The notes below the pieces were generated by a model, which saw only the letters and a list, made by a program, of their open reading frames with translations, made no database searches and was not told where the DNA came from. From Phytophthora quininea (Eukaryota; Oomycota; Peronosporomycetes; Peronosporales; Peronosporaceae), in NCBI GenBank assembly GCA_011947345.1, contig JAAVTG010000043.1, positions 496,001 through 560,000 of the forward strand: DNA of 64,000 bases, written 5' to 3'. Made by a program: the position numbers and the translations under genes. Position 1 is the first letter of the stretch; each line of letters begins with the position of its first letter. Shown in pieces: positions 40,832 to 51,207 of the stretch.

Positions 40832-42806
40832 CAGGGTTGTGAAAAAACAATTGCACTTTCAAATAACTCAAATAAAACACACGAAATTATTGATTGAGCG
40901 AGGTCCCAATCAGGTGCAAATAATCTTCCACTCCAGCGCGGCGTTCACCTTGCGATTCTCTTGGTCTTGTGAGGTCAGAAGCTCTCAACGCATCGATAAT
41001 GCGCAAGCGGTGGGTTGATTTTCCCTGTCGACCTAACGGTTCCACGGAGACAGTCCTGTGAGGCTACGGTATGCTCTCTCACTTTGCTATTCTCTGCGAA
41101 ACCCCAACACCACCCAGCTTCTCCCCTCAATTCCTGCTCTCTACGTCATGGAAACCCCCAACGCTGCTCTCCCGACGCCTTGTCAACTATGTGAGGTGCT
41201 CTTCGAAGACCGTGACAACCGCTATCATTGTCGTCTGTGTCCTGGCAGCCGAGCCAAGCCACGCAACGGCGGCTACACGTCGGTGTTGGATCATTTGGAA
41301 CGCGCCCACCGCGGCATGTACTTGGACGAGTACTTTGTGCTGGCACGCCGCCCCAACACGCTCGATGCCTTCGTTCGTGTCACCGTCGACGAAGCAATCA
41401 TGAATCGTTACCACTGGCTCGACTGGGTGGTGATGGAACACCACGAGCTGAGCTTTTGTGAAAAGAAGCGAGCGCGCAAGTATTCGTCGCTACGCCCCAT
41501 CAGCAGGGTGCAGCTGAAGAGCGACCTCGAAGCTGTTGAGCTCGCCGTGCAAGCACGAATCCGTCGTCGCCTTGCTGGCAAGCCTTTTGGCTTTCTGATA
41601 GACGCCTGGACGGAGGCAGGTACCCATTACGCCGCTGTCATCGCCGTGACACCGTCGCTAAGCGACGGCAACATCGGTGAAAAGTTCCTACTCGTGTTCT
41701 CCCCGTTTGTCGACGAAAGCGCTATGAACACAGACTCGTTCATAGAGCTTCTCGACTACGCCATGGATGTCTATCGGCTTCAGCTCGAACACCTACAGTT
41801 CTACGTATGTGATCATGCGTCTGTCAACGGGAGTCTTTCAAATCGAACAAGCGTCCCAATGATCGGGTGTGCTAGCCACCGCCTGCAGCTAGCCGTCGAG
41901 TGGCTTCTTGAGCCGGATGCAAACCTTATCAACAAGGTGCACCACTTAATGACAAAACTCAACACTGTAAAACATCGCCACGCTTTACGTGATGTCGGCG
42001 CGTTGATGCCGATTACCAACACTGTGACACGATAGAGCAGCACTCACGCAATGCTGGACCGTTACCTGGATATTGCTGAATGGATCGACCATTCCGACAG
42101 AACCCTTCTTGACGTTTTGCTAACGCCGCGTGAAGAAGCCGAGCTGGAATCTATATTTGAATCACTCCAGAAACTAGAGAGCGTGAACAAGAGGCTACAA
42201 GCAAGCGGCGTTGGGAAGCCTGAAGCGACTTTGTTAGATGTTCGTCGTCGATTTGACGCGACAATAAAGGAGTTCACATCAACTTCGAAGTACCTGAGTC
42301 CACGGGCAGCCAACGTCGTTAAAGCTCCACACTTTGAAAGCGGCATCGTCAAGGTTCTATCCGGTAAGGAGTCGACCCTGACTGCGGAAGAGTGTGAAGC
42401 GCTAAAGCGGCTTGAAGACACGGGCAGAAACGATGACGAAGATGAAGACGAAGATCTCCCATTTGCAGAACGCGTGCTCAGGGACAGCCGAAAGCCTCCT
42501 CGCTCACGTTACATTCGCCTTGGCTGGATCCCGTCTACTTCAAATGAAGTCGAGAGGTTGTTTTCTCGAGCCGGTCTTGTCTTCAGCATGCATCGCCGAG
42601 CTATGCATCCAACAACGCTAGAGACACTGCTTTTTCTAGAGTACAACAGGGATCACTGGGATCCACAGCTTGTAGCAACTGCGATCCGGCAGGAAGTGCG
42701 CAACACTAGACAGCGCCGCGATTGAAAAAAGTTGCAATAAACAAATTATTGATTGACTCGATTCGTCGGGCTCAACTAAATAACAATCTTATTTTTCACA
42801 ACCCTG
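40832..42806 (+). mobile_element. hAT transposon, 1975 bp, in copy g
   Basis: Terminal inverted repeats CAGGGTTGTGAAAAA at 40832 and TTTTTCACAACCCTG ending at 42806. CAAGAAAA at 40824-40831 and 42807-42814 is the 8-bp target-site duplication diagnostic of hAT. It contains a single transposase gene on the plus strand with one nonsense codon. A different lineage from the TAGTG-ended hAT at 25666-26707. Confidence 0.93.
41148..42725 (+). pseudogene. hAT transposase with one nonsense codon
   Basis: ATG 41148 opens a BED-type zinc finger (CQLCEVLFEDRDNRYHCRLC, with LDHLERAH completing it). Catalytic-core features follow: FGFLIDAWTEAGTHYAAV with the first Asp, FYVCDHASVN with the second, and GCASHRLQLAVEWLL. 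The C-terminus carries the dimerisation block IPSTSNEVERLFSRAGLVFS and HPTTLETLLFLEYNRDHW. At 42033-42035 a TAG replaces the Trp codon of the widely conserved hAT motif Thr-Arg-Trp-Ser-Ser-Thr, in the same frame on both sides. A single substitution (TGG to TAG) separates it from an intact gene of about 525 codons. Confidence 0.88.
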
Positions 42807-42927
42807 CAAGAAAACACCAACGACCTTGGCGAAGACTTTGACATGAAATCTCCAGACTTAACGGATCGCAAACGCAAAAGACTTTTTCAACAACTTAACA
42901 CCCTCTGGAAGCCATAAACCTGTGCAC

Positions 42928-43040
42928 TTAGCTGCACACGGGGCACACCGGATAGGTAAACTTGCTGCTGCTCCACGCGAGCCACTTCTCGATGCAGACG
43001 TGGTGGAAGACGTGACCACACGATCGATATCTGCCAAAGT
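42928..43040 (-). pseudogene. ubiquitin-like/RING family, copy f (3' RING fragment)
   Basis: The minus strand reads SCGHVFHHVCIEKWLAW then YPVCPVCS and a stop at 42930-42928. This is the second half of a RING finger with nothing family-like upstream. It lies 5' of copy g in the same orientation, so it is the tail of a former tandem neighbour. Confidence 0.65.
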
Positions 43041-43170
43041 TCACAGCAAACGGAAAAAGCCATCGCTCACATAAAACGGATGGACGACATCATTATAGTT
43101 ACATACCCACGATATATTTCAGAACCGTTGTTCCATTTCGTCCCTCCCTAATCATTTCATCGTAGAGACC

Positions 43171-44476
43171 ATGTTGACTAGCGGAGGAGTTGTCCCTGCG
43201 GTCCCCAAGCCTCAGGCCAATGAGCTCTCCAAACTACTGCACCATCACGACGAGAATCTGGACCAGGACACCCAGCGATCGGTCCGTTTGAGGCGTCTCG
43301 GTTTTGTTGCTCTGTCGGGTACGTAGCGCTGAAGGAGAACTCGTGGGCACCGACTAAAGTGTTTTGATTTGTAGTGGTCATTTGCTCGAATATTGTACAA
43401 GCGGAAACTGTGCAGTGGTTGCAGGTTGGGAGGATGCATACTCTCTTGTTTGCTTGCTCCTGATTTGTTCATTTCATCAGACTGCGATCGAGTTCAAAAG
43501 CCTTTCTTCATCATGTGCCTCAGTCACGCTGCTCCTGTCCGTATCTGGTGGAAATCCCGTTATTTGTCCTCTTCTAACGATGCAACTTGTAGGCGGTGAT
43601 CCTGCCGTTGATGTATTTCTACTTTCGGGTCTACGAGGATCCTGAGAACCGACACGCGGGATTCAATGTCGTTGACGTCATGCGGCGTCACTCGGTCATC
43701 CCGTTCTTAAAGCTGCTGCGGCTAGCGACATTCTTCGGCGCTTTTTACTTGATATCGGACTACTTTTGGTTCGCGGCGTTCAAGAACTTGACGGTGGCCG
43801 CGGGGTTGTCATCCTCAACAGCATCCCCATCTTCGTCTACTGCTTGTCCATCTGCGTGCTGCAAGAGAAGGCTTCCATCAAGAAGCTGTGTGGAGTGTTG
43901 ACTGCATTTGTGGGGGTGGTTCTGGTGGTGATGTTCCAAGATGGCAGCGACTCAAAAGACCTTGCGGATTCCAGCGTGGTAGCGGGCTTGATGATGTTGG
44001 TGGCGGCCGCCACAAGCGCCATATTTGAAGTCGCGCTGTCTCAATCCGCGGGTGGTGACATGAACGATATCGCGACGCTGCTCATGTTTTCAGGCTTGTG
44101 TGGCGTCGTTGCCGCCCCGCTCTGGCTGGTCGGCACAGTCATTTTTGCATGCAGCCCATTTCCAACACTGTACGAACCGATCGGACTCCCGGAAACACCC
44201 GAGGGAATGTTCATGTTGAGCGTGGCGGTCCTCATGTTTGTCATCAACTTTGTGTGCTTGACGATCTCAATTTGCTGGACGTCGCCATTGGAGACCAGTG
44301 TCGGGTTCATGCTCGCAATTCCGATCTCTGCGCTAGTGGACCTTGTGGTGCACCATACGTCGTTCTCGTGGGAGTGCATCGTTGGTTCCGTGTTGGTCAT
44401 GACGGGCTTTTGTGTGCTGGAATTTAGCTCGCTAAAGCTAACTTCACACCGTGGACGGCGGACATGCTCAAGATGA
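43171..44476 (+). CDS. DMT-superfamily transporter 2, one or two frame changes
   Basis: Exon 1 starts at ATG 43171 with a hydrophilic cytoplasmic segment ending RLRRLGFVALS. Small exons carry VVICSNIVQAETVQWLQ (about 43376-43422) and the PFFIMCLSHAAPV block (about 43482-43541). The main exon begins about 43597 (LPLMYFYFRVY; HSVIPFLKLLRLATFFGAFY; YFWFAAFKNLTVAAG). A 1-nt change at about 43805 leads into ILNSIPIFVYCLSICVLQEK, CGVLTAFVGVVLVVMFQ, CWTSPLETSVGFMLAI and HHTSFSWECIVGS, ending at 44476. A second small frame irregularity lies in the third exon (CAAAAGCC). About ten membrane spans are expected. The substrate is unknown. Confidence 0.75.
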
Positions 44477-44953
44477 CTGGGCCGTGCAGTGGACAAGGTT
44501 AACAATGTCGACATGTTGAGCAGTGTTGCTTCCTGCCGAAGGTGCCAAGTTGACGGATGCTAACCAAGAATCCGTGCACCGGCTGATTCAGATTTGCTTC
44601 CTGTACGAAGTTCGGAATTATGCTTGTCGTGTAGCTCGTCTTATGCATCTTTAGCACCCTGTCTCGTGGATACTGAAGAATTTGCTTTGTTTCTTCTTCT
44701 TTTGGACGTCATCAAAACGCTCGCGTCAAGGAAATGTTCGGCCCGATCTCAACCTGGTGCCTGAAAATGTAAGTGACCTTGACACAATCGCACGTGTAGG
44801 AAATGTTGTCACGATTCGCGAAAGCGTGGATGACTATTCCCCCAGCCGAGGATAACAGCTGCGACGCCGTTGTTTTCGCAGCACTTGGACTCTGCAGCTC
44901 ATTACCGAATTGGAAGTGTTGTCCAAGAAGCAGCCGAAGACTCCGAGCAAAGA
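44477..44953. other. intergenic region with an ATPase-gene fragment
   Basis: No complete gene. Bases 44530-44625 are a short inverted copy of part of the gene at 45251-45982. The rest shows nothing recognisable. Confidence 0.5.
44530..44625 (+). pseudogene. inverted fragment of the 45251-45982 gene
   Basis: The plus strand reads EGAKLTDANQESVHRLIQ, against EGAKSTDVNQEAVHRLIQ in the minus-strand gene 0.8 kb away. About 95 bp of homology remain. Confidence 0.7.
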
Positions 44954-45151
44954 ATGAAGTTCGCGAAGGTTTTGATCGTCGCAGTTGTTGCTGCGTTGAG
45001 CATCAACTTTGCCGCCGCCGCCGCCGAGCAAGCGGAAGAAGCCGAGAGAGAGCTCTACTACGTGGTGACCCCGATCACCAAAAGCCCCTACAATCGTGTC
45101 ATCCCTCCTCCTCCTCGCAAAGGTCCTATCACGCCCACTCCTCAAGCCTAG
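44954..45151 (+). CDS. small secreted protein, 65 residues
   Basis: ATG 44954 is chosen over an upstream in-frame ATG at 44870 because it begins a textbook signal peptide (MKFAKVLIVAVVAALSINFAAA). The mature peptide is about 40 residues: an acidic start (EQAEEAERELYY), then Pro-rich (VIPPPPRKGPITPTPQA). There is no cysteine and no RxLR. An EER-like acidic patch (EEAERE) is present but is not sufficient to call an RxLR effector. No paralogue in the window. Function unknown; possibly an apoplastic or cell-wall-associated peptide. Confidence 0.6.
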   Translation: MKFAKVLIVAVVAALSINFAAAAAEQAEEAERELYYVVTPITKSPYNRVIPPPPRKGPITPTPQA

Positions 45152-45250
45152 ACACCGTGCGTTGAAGCTGAAACAACCGCTTCTTAGGGTTTCGCTAACC
45201 AGCAAAATAAAAGCATTTTGGTGTTGTTGTCAAGACTTCCCACCGATGAA

Positions 45251-45982
45251 CTAAGCAAAACCAATAGGTATGCTAACCGCTAAAAACGAAGGGGAGGGAT
45301 TCCGGTGCCAGTTCATGCTTTGATCCATCGCATAGCGGACTGGATTCACGTGAGACGAATGCAACCAGACGCCGTGCATGCGCGATTTAAAGTACAGCTC
45401 ATGACTCGGAACTTCGTGCAGGAAGCCCATCTGAATCAGCCGGTGCACCGCTTCTTGGTTAACATCCGTCGACTTGGCACCTTCACCGGTAGCAACACGA
45501 TCCAACATGTCGACCATCGCGCATTTCGTGGTCTCTGGTAATTGGCAGTTGTTAAAGTAGTCCGAGGTCGGGAATCCGCGAAAAGTGAAGCGAAAATGTT
45601 CGGTCAGGTCCACTGAGCGAAGCAGCGCCACGATGTTTTCCAGATTGGGCTTCTTGTTGCTCGCTTTCATTCCGAAAATGTACTCGGTAGGGATGGGATC
45701 GGGCTCATAATTCTCACACGAAGCAAACAGCACAAACCGCATGCCTAGAAACGCACCGCGCAATGTGCTTTTGACAACCCCCGACCAGAATTCGTCGTCG
45801 TGGTAGGTCAAGTGGGCGTCGTCAACGAACACCACTTTGTCACTCTTCTTGGCACAAAAGTCCTCGAATGTGAAGTGTGGGTCTTCATCTCTGCTCTGTC
45901 GTCGCCGGTAGATACACTTGAAATGCTCTGCAATGGTTTCGCTTGGAGTCATCTTTCTTGCGTCAAAAGAGATCGTGTCCAT
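45251..45982 (-). CDS. P-loop ATPase-like protein (CRN-associated type), possibly 5'-truncated
   Basis: An open frame of about 243 residues from ATG 45982. KVVFVDDAHLTY is a Walker-B-like motif followed by a conserved arginine-containing strand (GMRFVLFASCENY), the arrangement seen in the AAA/STAND-like ATPase middles of oomycete Crinkler-related and orphan proteins. No Walker A is present in this frame, and stops lie just upstream, so the N-terminal part is missing or in unrecognised exons. The C-terminal segment (VHRLIQMGFLHEV...) is winged-helix-like by pattern. A fragment copy lies at 44530-44625. Function not known. Confidence 0.5.
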   Translation of the reverse strand: MDTISFDARKMTPSETIAEHFKCIYRRRQSRDEDPHFTFEDFCAKKSDKVVFVDDAHLTYHDDEFWSGVVKSTLRGAFLGMRFVLFASCENYEPDPIPTEYIFGMKASNKKPNLENIVALLRSVDLTEHFRFTFRGFPTSDYFNNCQLPETTKCAMVDMLDRVATGEGAKSTDVNQEAVHRLIQMGFLHEVPSHELYFKSRMHGVWLHSSHVNPVRYAMDQSMNWHRNPSPSFLAVSIPIGFA

Positions 45983-46746
45983 ATCCACCTTTCTCGCGGT
46001 CTTTTGCTAACCAATTCGATTCATTAGAAGTCGACGCAAGCTCCTTTTTCCAGACATTAGGGGTGCTCGGATGAACACCATCGGATGGCAGTGGCCATTC
46101 TCGGGGAACAGCAGTTGGCAAAAGGATTCGACAGTGTCGACCCGATTGGTATTGAATGGCGATGGCGGTGCGTGATAAAACGTTTACGGAGAGTCGTTCA
46201 CGTCGCCAGTACTCCACCAGTGAGGCATTTCCACGACGGTAACATCACCTGATGCTCGCGATTGAGTCGCTCGATTCGACTTTCACCCCAGACTCGTGCG
46301 CTGCACAGTTCTTACAGACTGCTAGCTGCCCGGGCAGACCCATGGTTAGAAGGCTTGAGAACTCATGTTCTTTTGGAGGGCTGCCCGAAAATCGTCAACT
46401 GAGTCCGAGAGGATACAGTCAATGTTGTCTTCATCGGCATTCAAGTCACCGAGTTTACCAACCTTCCGCTGCGCCATTCCGCTTTCTCCACGGCGAATTC
46501 AAGAGTGGAAAAACAAAATAGTTCCTGTTCAATGACAAGTATTGATTCTTCTTTGAAAGCTCGCCATCAATCAGAAGAAAAAAACGAGTAAAAGTTTCCC
46601 AACTCATGAAATGGTCTCCGTCGATCACCGCCACCTTATCCGTCGATGCGTGGTTGTAGTTGGTCTCGTAAACAAATATGAGTGGCACCACCGCGAAGTA
46701 TCCGCAACGCTCACTTCGCAATTCACCCCAAGGAGCCCAAGAAGCC
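45983..46746. other. 764 bp, no gene supported
   Basis: May hold the decayed 5' end of the minus-strand ATPase-like gene (short conserved-looking fragments such as VEYWRRERLS near 46210), but nothing can be joined. The end is the promoter of transporter 3. Confidence 0.4.
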
Positions 46747-48025
46747 ATGACGATGCACCGTGATACTCGAAGCTCAGCTGATGAGATCGAAGTCATCTCC
46801 ATCCCAACGTGGCCAGCCCCAAGTGTTTACACAAAGCTCCTCGAAAAGACCGACATCGATCTGGAGCAAGAAACCAAACAGAAATTCCGTTTGAGACGCA
46901 TCGGATTCATCGCTCTCTTCTGTAAGTTGGAATGGCTTTGTTGCAGTGAAATGTGGTGGTGGTGGTAATGTTTTCGCTGCTGTAGTGGTTGTTTGGTCCA
47001 ATATCTTCCAGGCAGAGTCCGTGCAGTATCTTCAAGCTTCTCTCCACTTTAAGAGACCCTTCTTCATCATGTGTTTCAGCCACGCTGCGCCAGTACGTCG
47101 CCTCCAAAAGGATTGAACCACCTTTGCATTTCCAATCACACATTTTTATGTTTGTGAACAGGTCGTGATCTTGCCCATGGTCCTCATCTACTATCGCTTC
47201 TACGGTAGCTTTGATGATCGCCACGCTGGCTTTGACGTCGTCGGTGTGTTTCAACGCCACTCGGTCATTCCGTTCCGCAAACTCTTGCGACTCTCGGTCT
47301 TCTTCGGTGCCTTCTACCTCGTGTCGGACTACTTTTGGTTTTCATCGTTCAAGCGTCTGACGGTGGCAGCGGGTGCAGCGATTTTCAACTGCTCTCCGCT
47401 GTGGGTCTACTGCTTCTCCATCTGCTTGCTGCACGAGAAGGCGTCAGCCAAGAAGCTCTGTGGGGTGCTGACGGCGTTTGTCGGAGTGACGCTCGTTGTG
47501 ATGTACCAGGGAGATAACACGCCGGGGGACCTGCTGGATTCCAGTGTGGTCGCAGGCTTGATGATGCTGACGGCGGCGACGATGAACGCGGTTTTCCAGG
47601 TGTCTATGGCTCTCTTCGTGGGCGACGATATGAACGACATTGCGACCTTCTTCATCTTTACCGGTCTCTGCGGTATCGTGGCCATCCCGCTGTGGTTCGT
47701 CGGCTCGATCTTCTTCGCCTACTGCCCGTTCCCGTCACTTTACGAACCGTTTGGCTTTCCGGAGACTGCGGAAGGGGATGCCATGCTGGTGATCGCCGTC
47801 TTCATGTTTGTGGTGAACTTCGTGGCTCTCACCATTTCCGTCTGCTGGACGTCACCGCTGGAGACGAGCGTCGGCTTCATGCTCACAATTCCGCTGTCAG
47901 GTATCATGGACACTCTGATCCACCACGCGACGTTCTCGTTGCAATTCACCGTCGGATCTGCGCTGGTGATGACAGGCTTCTCCATGCTAGAGTTGACCTC
48001 GGCGAAGCGCTCGGCGAATCATTAA
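46747..48025 (+). CDS. DMT-superfamily transporter 3, intact, 3 exons
   Basis: Exons 46747-46921, 46986-47092 and 47162-48025 join in frame through GT-AG introns to about 381 residues. A hydrophilic N-terminus of about 55 residues (KLLEKTDIDLEQETKQKF) precedes the membrane domain: RRIGFIALFLVVWSNIFQAE, FFIMCFSHAAPVVILPMVLI, LRLSVFFGAFYLVSDYFWFS, AAIFNCSPLWVYCFSICLL, GVLTAFVGVTLVVMYQ, and later LTISVCWTSPLETSVGFMLT. Ten segments fit the drug/metabolite transporter (EamA/SLC35F-like) fold. Direction and substrate cannot be told. It sits between transporters 2 and 4 in the same orientation, a tandem array. Confidence 0.87.
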
Positions 48026-48373
48026 ACACGAAGAATAAAATCAACCGTAATCGCGTGACAACAACTACTAGTCAATACCTTGGTATCTCTCACTTTGCCA
48101 CGCAAAGCATATCGATCACGAGTGTGGTTGCAGTGGAGATCATCGACCTTGGAGGTGTCATGGCTCGGCGATTATAGACACTTCGGGGTCAGCAATGGCG
48201 CCGTTGTCATAGATCGGCGATTATGGGAACCCTGATTAGTCACGGAAAGCAATCCGTTCGGGCGTGGATGCCGTTCAAAACCAACAAAGATGACGTGGAG
48301 GATTTACGCCAAACAGGCTGAGGCTCAGTTGGCAACTTTCCTCGGACGACGCAGAGCGCACGATCCTTCCGTC
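48026..48373. other. 348 bp between transporters 3 and 4
   Basis: No gene seen. An in-frame ATG at 48290 could extend transporter 4 by 28 residues, but the family-like N-terminus begins at 48374. Confidence 0.4.
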
Positions 48374-49767
48374 ATGGACTCTCGATCTGGTCGCCGATCC
48401 GACGACGATTTGCACAAGACGTCGAGAAGAAGTGGGGGCGTTGTCCCCGCGACCACCAAGTCGACCGCCAATGAGCACACCAAGCTGCTCGACCCAGATG
48501 AAGCAGAGATTCACGGCTTTCTAGGCTCCAAGTACGCAGGATTCATCTGTCTTCTTGGTGAGTGCGCATGGAGGTTTGACGGCATCTGCCACAAGGTTCG
48601 CTCACCGAGTCGTATTGTACAGGGGCGGTCTGTACAACCATCGCACAAGCGGAAGCAGTGCAATGGCTCCAGGTACTTGCTCAATACTTCAGCGATCCAC
48701 CACCAACCTCCTGTTTCTAACTGCTGTCATTTCCTTCAATAGACAGCAGTCAACTTCCAGAAGCCCTTCTTCACCATGTGTGCCTGTCACGCTGCGCCTG
48801 TACGTCTCCCCTTGTTTCACTATTGCCACTAGCGATGACAATCTTCATGCCGTTGATCTTGCAGTTCATTTTTCTGCCTTTGATCCTGATCTACCACCGC
48901 TTCTGCGGAACCCCAGAGGATCGCCAAGGTCACTTTGATCCGATCGGAGTGCTGCGTCGTCATTCGGTCATCCCGGTCGCAAGACTCGTCAAACTGTCGG
49001 CCTACCTCGGCCTGTTCTACCTCGTCGCCGACTACTTTTGGTTCTCATCCTTCAAGAACTTGACGGTCTCCACGGGCCAGGCCATCTTCAACAGCGCGCC
49101 GCTATTCGTATATTGCTTCTCCATCTGCTTCTTGCACGAGAAGGCGTCGATCAAGAAGCTGCTCGGTGTCTTAACGGCTTTCGGAGGAGTGACGCTGTTG
49201 GTGTTCTTCCAAAACGGTGATGACGATGGAAAGGCTTCCAACGCGAACGTGGTCGGCGGTTTGATGATGGTCTTCTCGGCAGCCTTGAACGCAGGCTACA
49301 ACGTTTCCGTGGCGGTGACTGCTGCGGAAGAGATGAACGACACGTCCACCCTCACGAACATGATGGGGATCAGCGGCATCTTCGTCGTCCCAGCGTGGCT
49401 CATTGGTACGGTCGTCTTCGCTAATAGCCCGTATCCGTCCATCTACGAGTCCGTCGGGTTCCCGGCAACAACTGAAGGCGTCCTCATGCTGGTAATCGCC
49501 GTCGCCATGTACTCGATCAACTTTATCTTCCTCACGTTCGCTGTGTGCTGGACGTCGGCACTGGAGACTAGTGTCGGCTACATGTTTACGATCCCGCTGT
49601 CGGCGCTCATGGACACCATTCTGCACCACACCAAGTTCTCGTGGGAATGCATCTTTGGGTCGGCGCTGGTCATGGCCGGCTTTGCCATTTTGGAACTGAA
49701 CTCGAAGCATCCACCACCTCATCAGCACCATTTGGGCGAACGCGAAGACCATGCTGACAAGGTGTAG
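48374..49767 (+). CDS. DMT-superfamily transporter 4, intact, 4 exons
   Basis: Exons 48374-48557, 48623-48672, 48743-48799 and 48865-49767 join in frame. The exon structure matches transporter 1 and splits one exon of transporters 3 and 5. The hydrophilic N-terminus (NEHTKLLDPDEAEIHG) is followed by AVCTTIAQAEAVQWLQ, NFQKPFFTMCACHAAP, FIFLPLILIYHRF, HSVIPVARLVKLSAYLG, YFWFSSFKNLTVSTGQAIFN, GVLTAFGGVTLLVFFQN, TFAVCWTSALETSVGYMFTI and HHTKFSWECIFGSALVMAGF. The C-terminus is His-rich (PPPHQHHLGERED). An upstream in-frame ATG (48290) is possible. Substrate unknown. Confidence 0.85.
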
Positions 49768-50038
49768 TGCATCGGGGCTGACGAATAAACACGAACGGTA
49801 CCTTTATCGGATATGGTTGCTTTAGATGCCTTCTCAAACCCTTTACAGCAGTTGTAATGACAAGGTGTTGGGTTTGTGGTGCCATTCCAAGCACCATCAT
49901 TACTCTCCAGCTGGTAGTTTATGGTGCCCAATGCAGGCACCATCAACGTCCTTGAATCCTTGGGAACCTCGATAGCCGTTCTCATTTTCGCTTTCGTCAA
50001 GCAAACCAGCATCTCCACTTCAGACTTCTTCGTCAATA

Positions 50039-50853
50039 ATGTCTCTCACCGCCAAGAACATCGTGATCACTGGCGCGTCGATGGGCATCGGCGCTGCAGC
50101 AGCTCGTCGTTTCGCTAAGGAGGAGCCAACCTCGTGTTGTTGGCAAGGTCGAAGGACAAGCTCGAGGCTCTGTCAACTGAACTGCAGACTATCGGAGGCT
50201 GTGGTCGTGTCTTAAACTACTCGGTGGACGTTCGTGACAGTGCTGCTCTAGGAAAGACCATGATCACCGTCGTCAAGGAGTTGGGCGGTCCAGTAGACGT
50301 GCTTGTCAACAACGCTGGACTTGCGCTCGACGCTCCAGCGATATTCCCGACCCAGTCGATCGCCAACATCACGACCATGCTGGAGATCAACGTCAACGGC
50401 GTCATCTATGCGGCTCATGCAGCTTTGAACCAGGGCGGCATGTTCGAAGCAAAGCGCGGCGTGATCTTGAATGTGACGTCGGTCACGGGATTAGAAGCGC
50501 CTCCGTTCCCTGGTGAGGCCGTGTATCACACCGCTAAAGCTGCGCAGGAGGCTTTCTCCAACGCACTGCGCAACGAGCTGTGCGGTACCAACATCAAGGT
50601 GCTAGTCGTGCGTCCTGGGGTGGTGGCTACCAATTTCCATGAGCAACGTGTCGGATACGACAGCGGCAAGTACTCGAAGTTCATTGAGGGTTACGAGCCG
50701 CTGATGGCAGACGATGTGGCGGAGGCCATGACGTGGGTATTGGACAAGCCCGAACGCATTGCGATCAAGGCGCTGGACGTCGTGCCGACTCCTCAGCGCA
50801 GTCTTAGCGTGTTCGACCGGGAGTGGACTGCTCGCAACGCGAATTCGCAGTAG
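50039..50853 (+). CDS. short-chain dehydrogenase/reductase (YdfG-like), one frame change
   Basis: ATG 50039 starts SLTAKNIVITGASMGIGAAA with the TGxxxGIG nucleotide-binding motif. A missing G at about 50118-50123 (AAGGAGGAGCC) shifts the frame. The rest is complete: NLVLLARSKDKLEALSTEL, the NNAG motif (VDVLVNNAGLALDAP), ILNVTSVTGLEAPPFPGEAVYHTAKAAQEAF with the catalytic Ser-Tyr-x-x-x-Lys set, and VRPGVVATNFHE. This is the classical NADP-type SDR fold of serine/3-hydroxy acid dehydrogenases. The exact substrate is unknown. Because everything after the shift is conserved, a homopolymer error is likely. Confidence 0.85.
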
Positions 50854-51162
50854 GTAGTCCAGAAGGTAGTCCAGTTCGCAGTACTGAACACAATGGATTT
50901 CTGTACTTGAGATAGCGTTGAAGTGGTCTCGATGACTTGACGTTGTTGGGCTTGCTGCTGCAACTCCCGAATGCGTCAGTCGACCTTCACGCGATCGGAT
51001 CAAAGGTGTCTTTGGGACTCGGTGGCTTGTTACTGTCGGATACCGTTGCACGGCACGCGGTGACTAAGAACTGGTCGGAATTGAAGTGGTCTCCGTTATG
51101 CTGGTTCCCCTACAACGTCGCGACTGGGGACGGCAGCACCGTCAGAATCACCACTGCCAGTG
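50854..51162. other. 309 bp intergenic region
   Basis: Nothing recognisable apart from the initiator of peroxidase 3 at its end. Confidence 0.4.
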
Positions 51163-51176
51163 TCATTTCCCAATTG
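51163..51176 (+). promoter_or_regulatory. oomycete initiator of peroxidase 3
   Basis: TCATTTCCCAATTG fits TCATTYYNCAWTTT apart from the last base, 32 bp before ATG 51208. Confidence 0.6.
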
Positions 51177-51207
51177 GATTGACACTGGCCAATACCCGCA
51201 CCACGTC

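Larger units (their letters stand above)
39685..42844 (-). pseudogene. ubiquitin-like/RING family, copy g, split by a hAT element
   Basis: Its ATG is at 42844, and the short first segment (about 30 bp) runs to the hAT insertion. Beyond the transposon (40831 down) come TVLWKDEDG, SILLHGIRVRGDRLLESIL, a ubiquitin-like piece (EKQRLVFQGRKLEDHRSL), then FADLSD, AGRCTNCTC, VPCPMCNSEFKPVTCGFYDCMW and SIQWDSLL. There the coding match stops and the peptide transporter relic begins; no RING is present. Several stops and frame changes lie between the pieces. Confidence 0.75.

Noticed and set aside
44954..45151. RxLR effector call for the small secreted protein
   Set aside because: There is no RxLR motif; the EER-like patch alone is insufficient.
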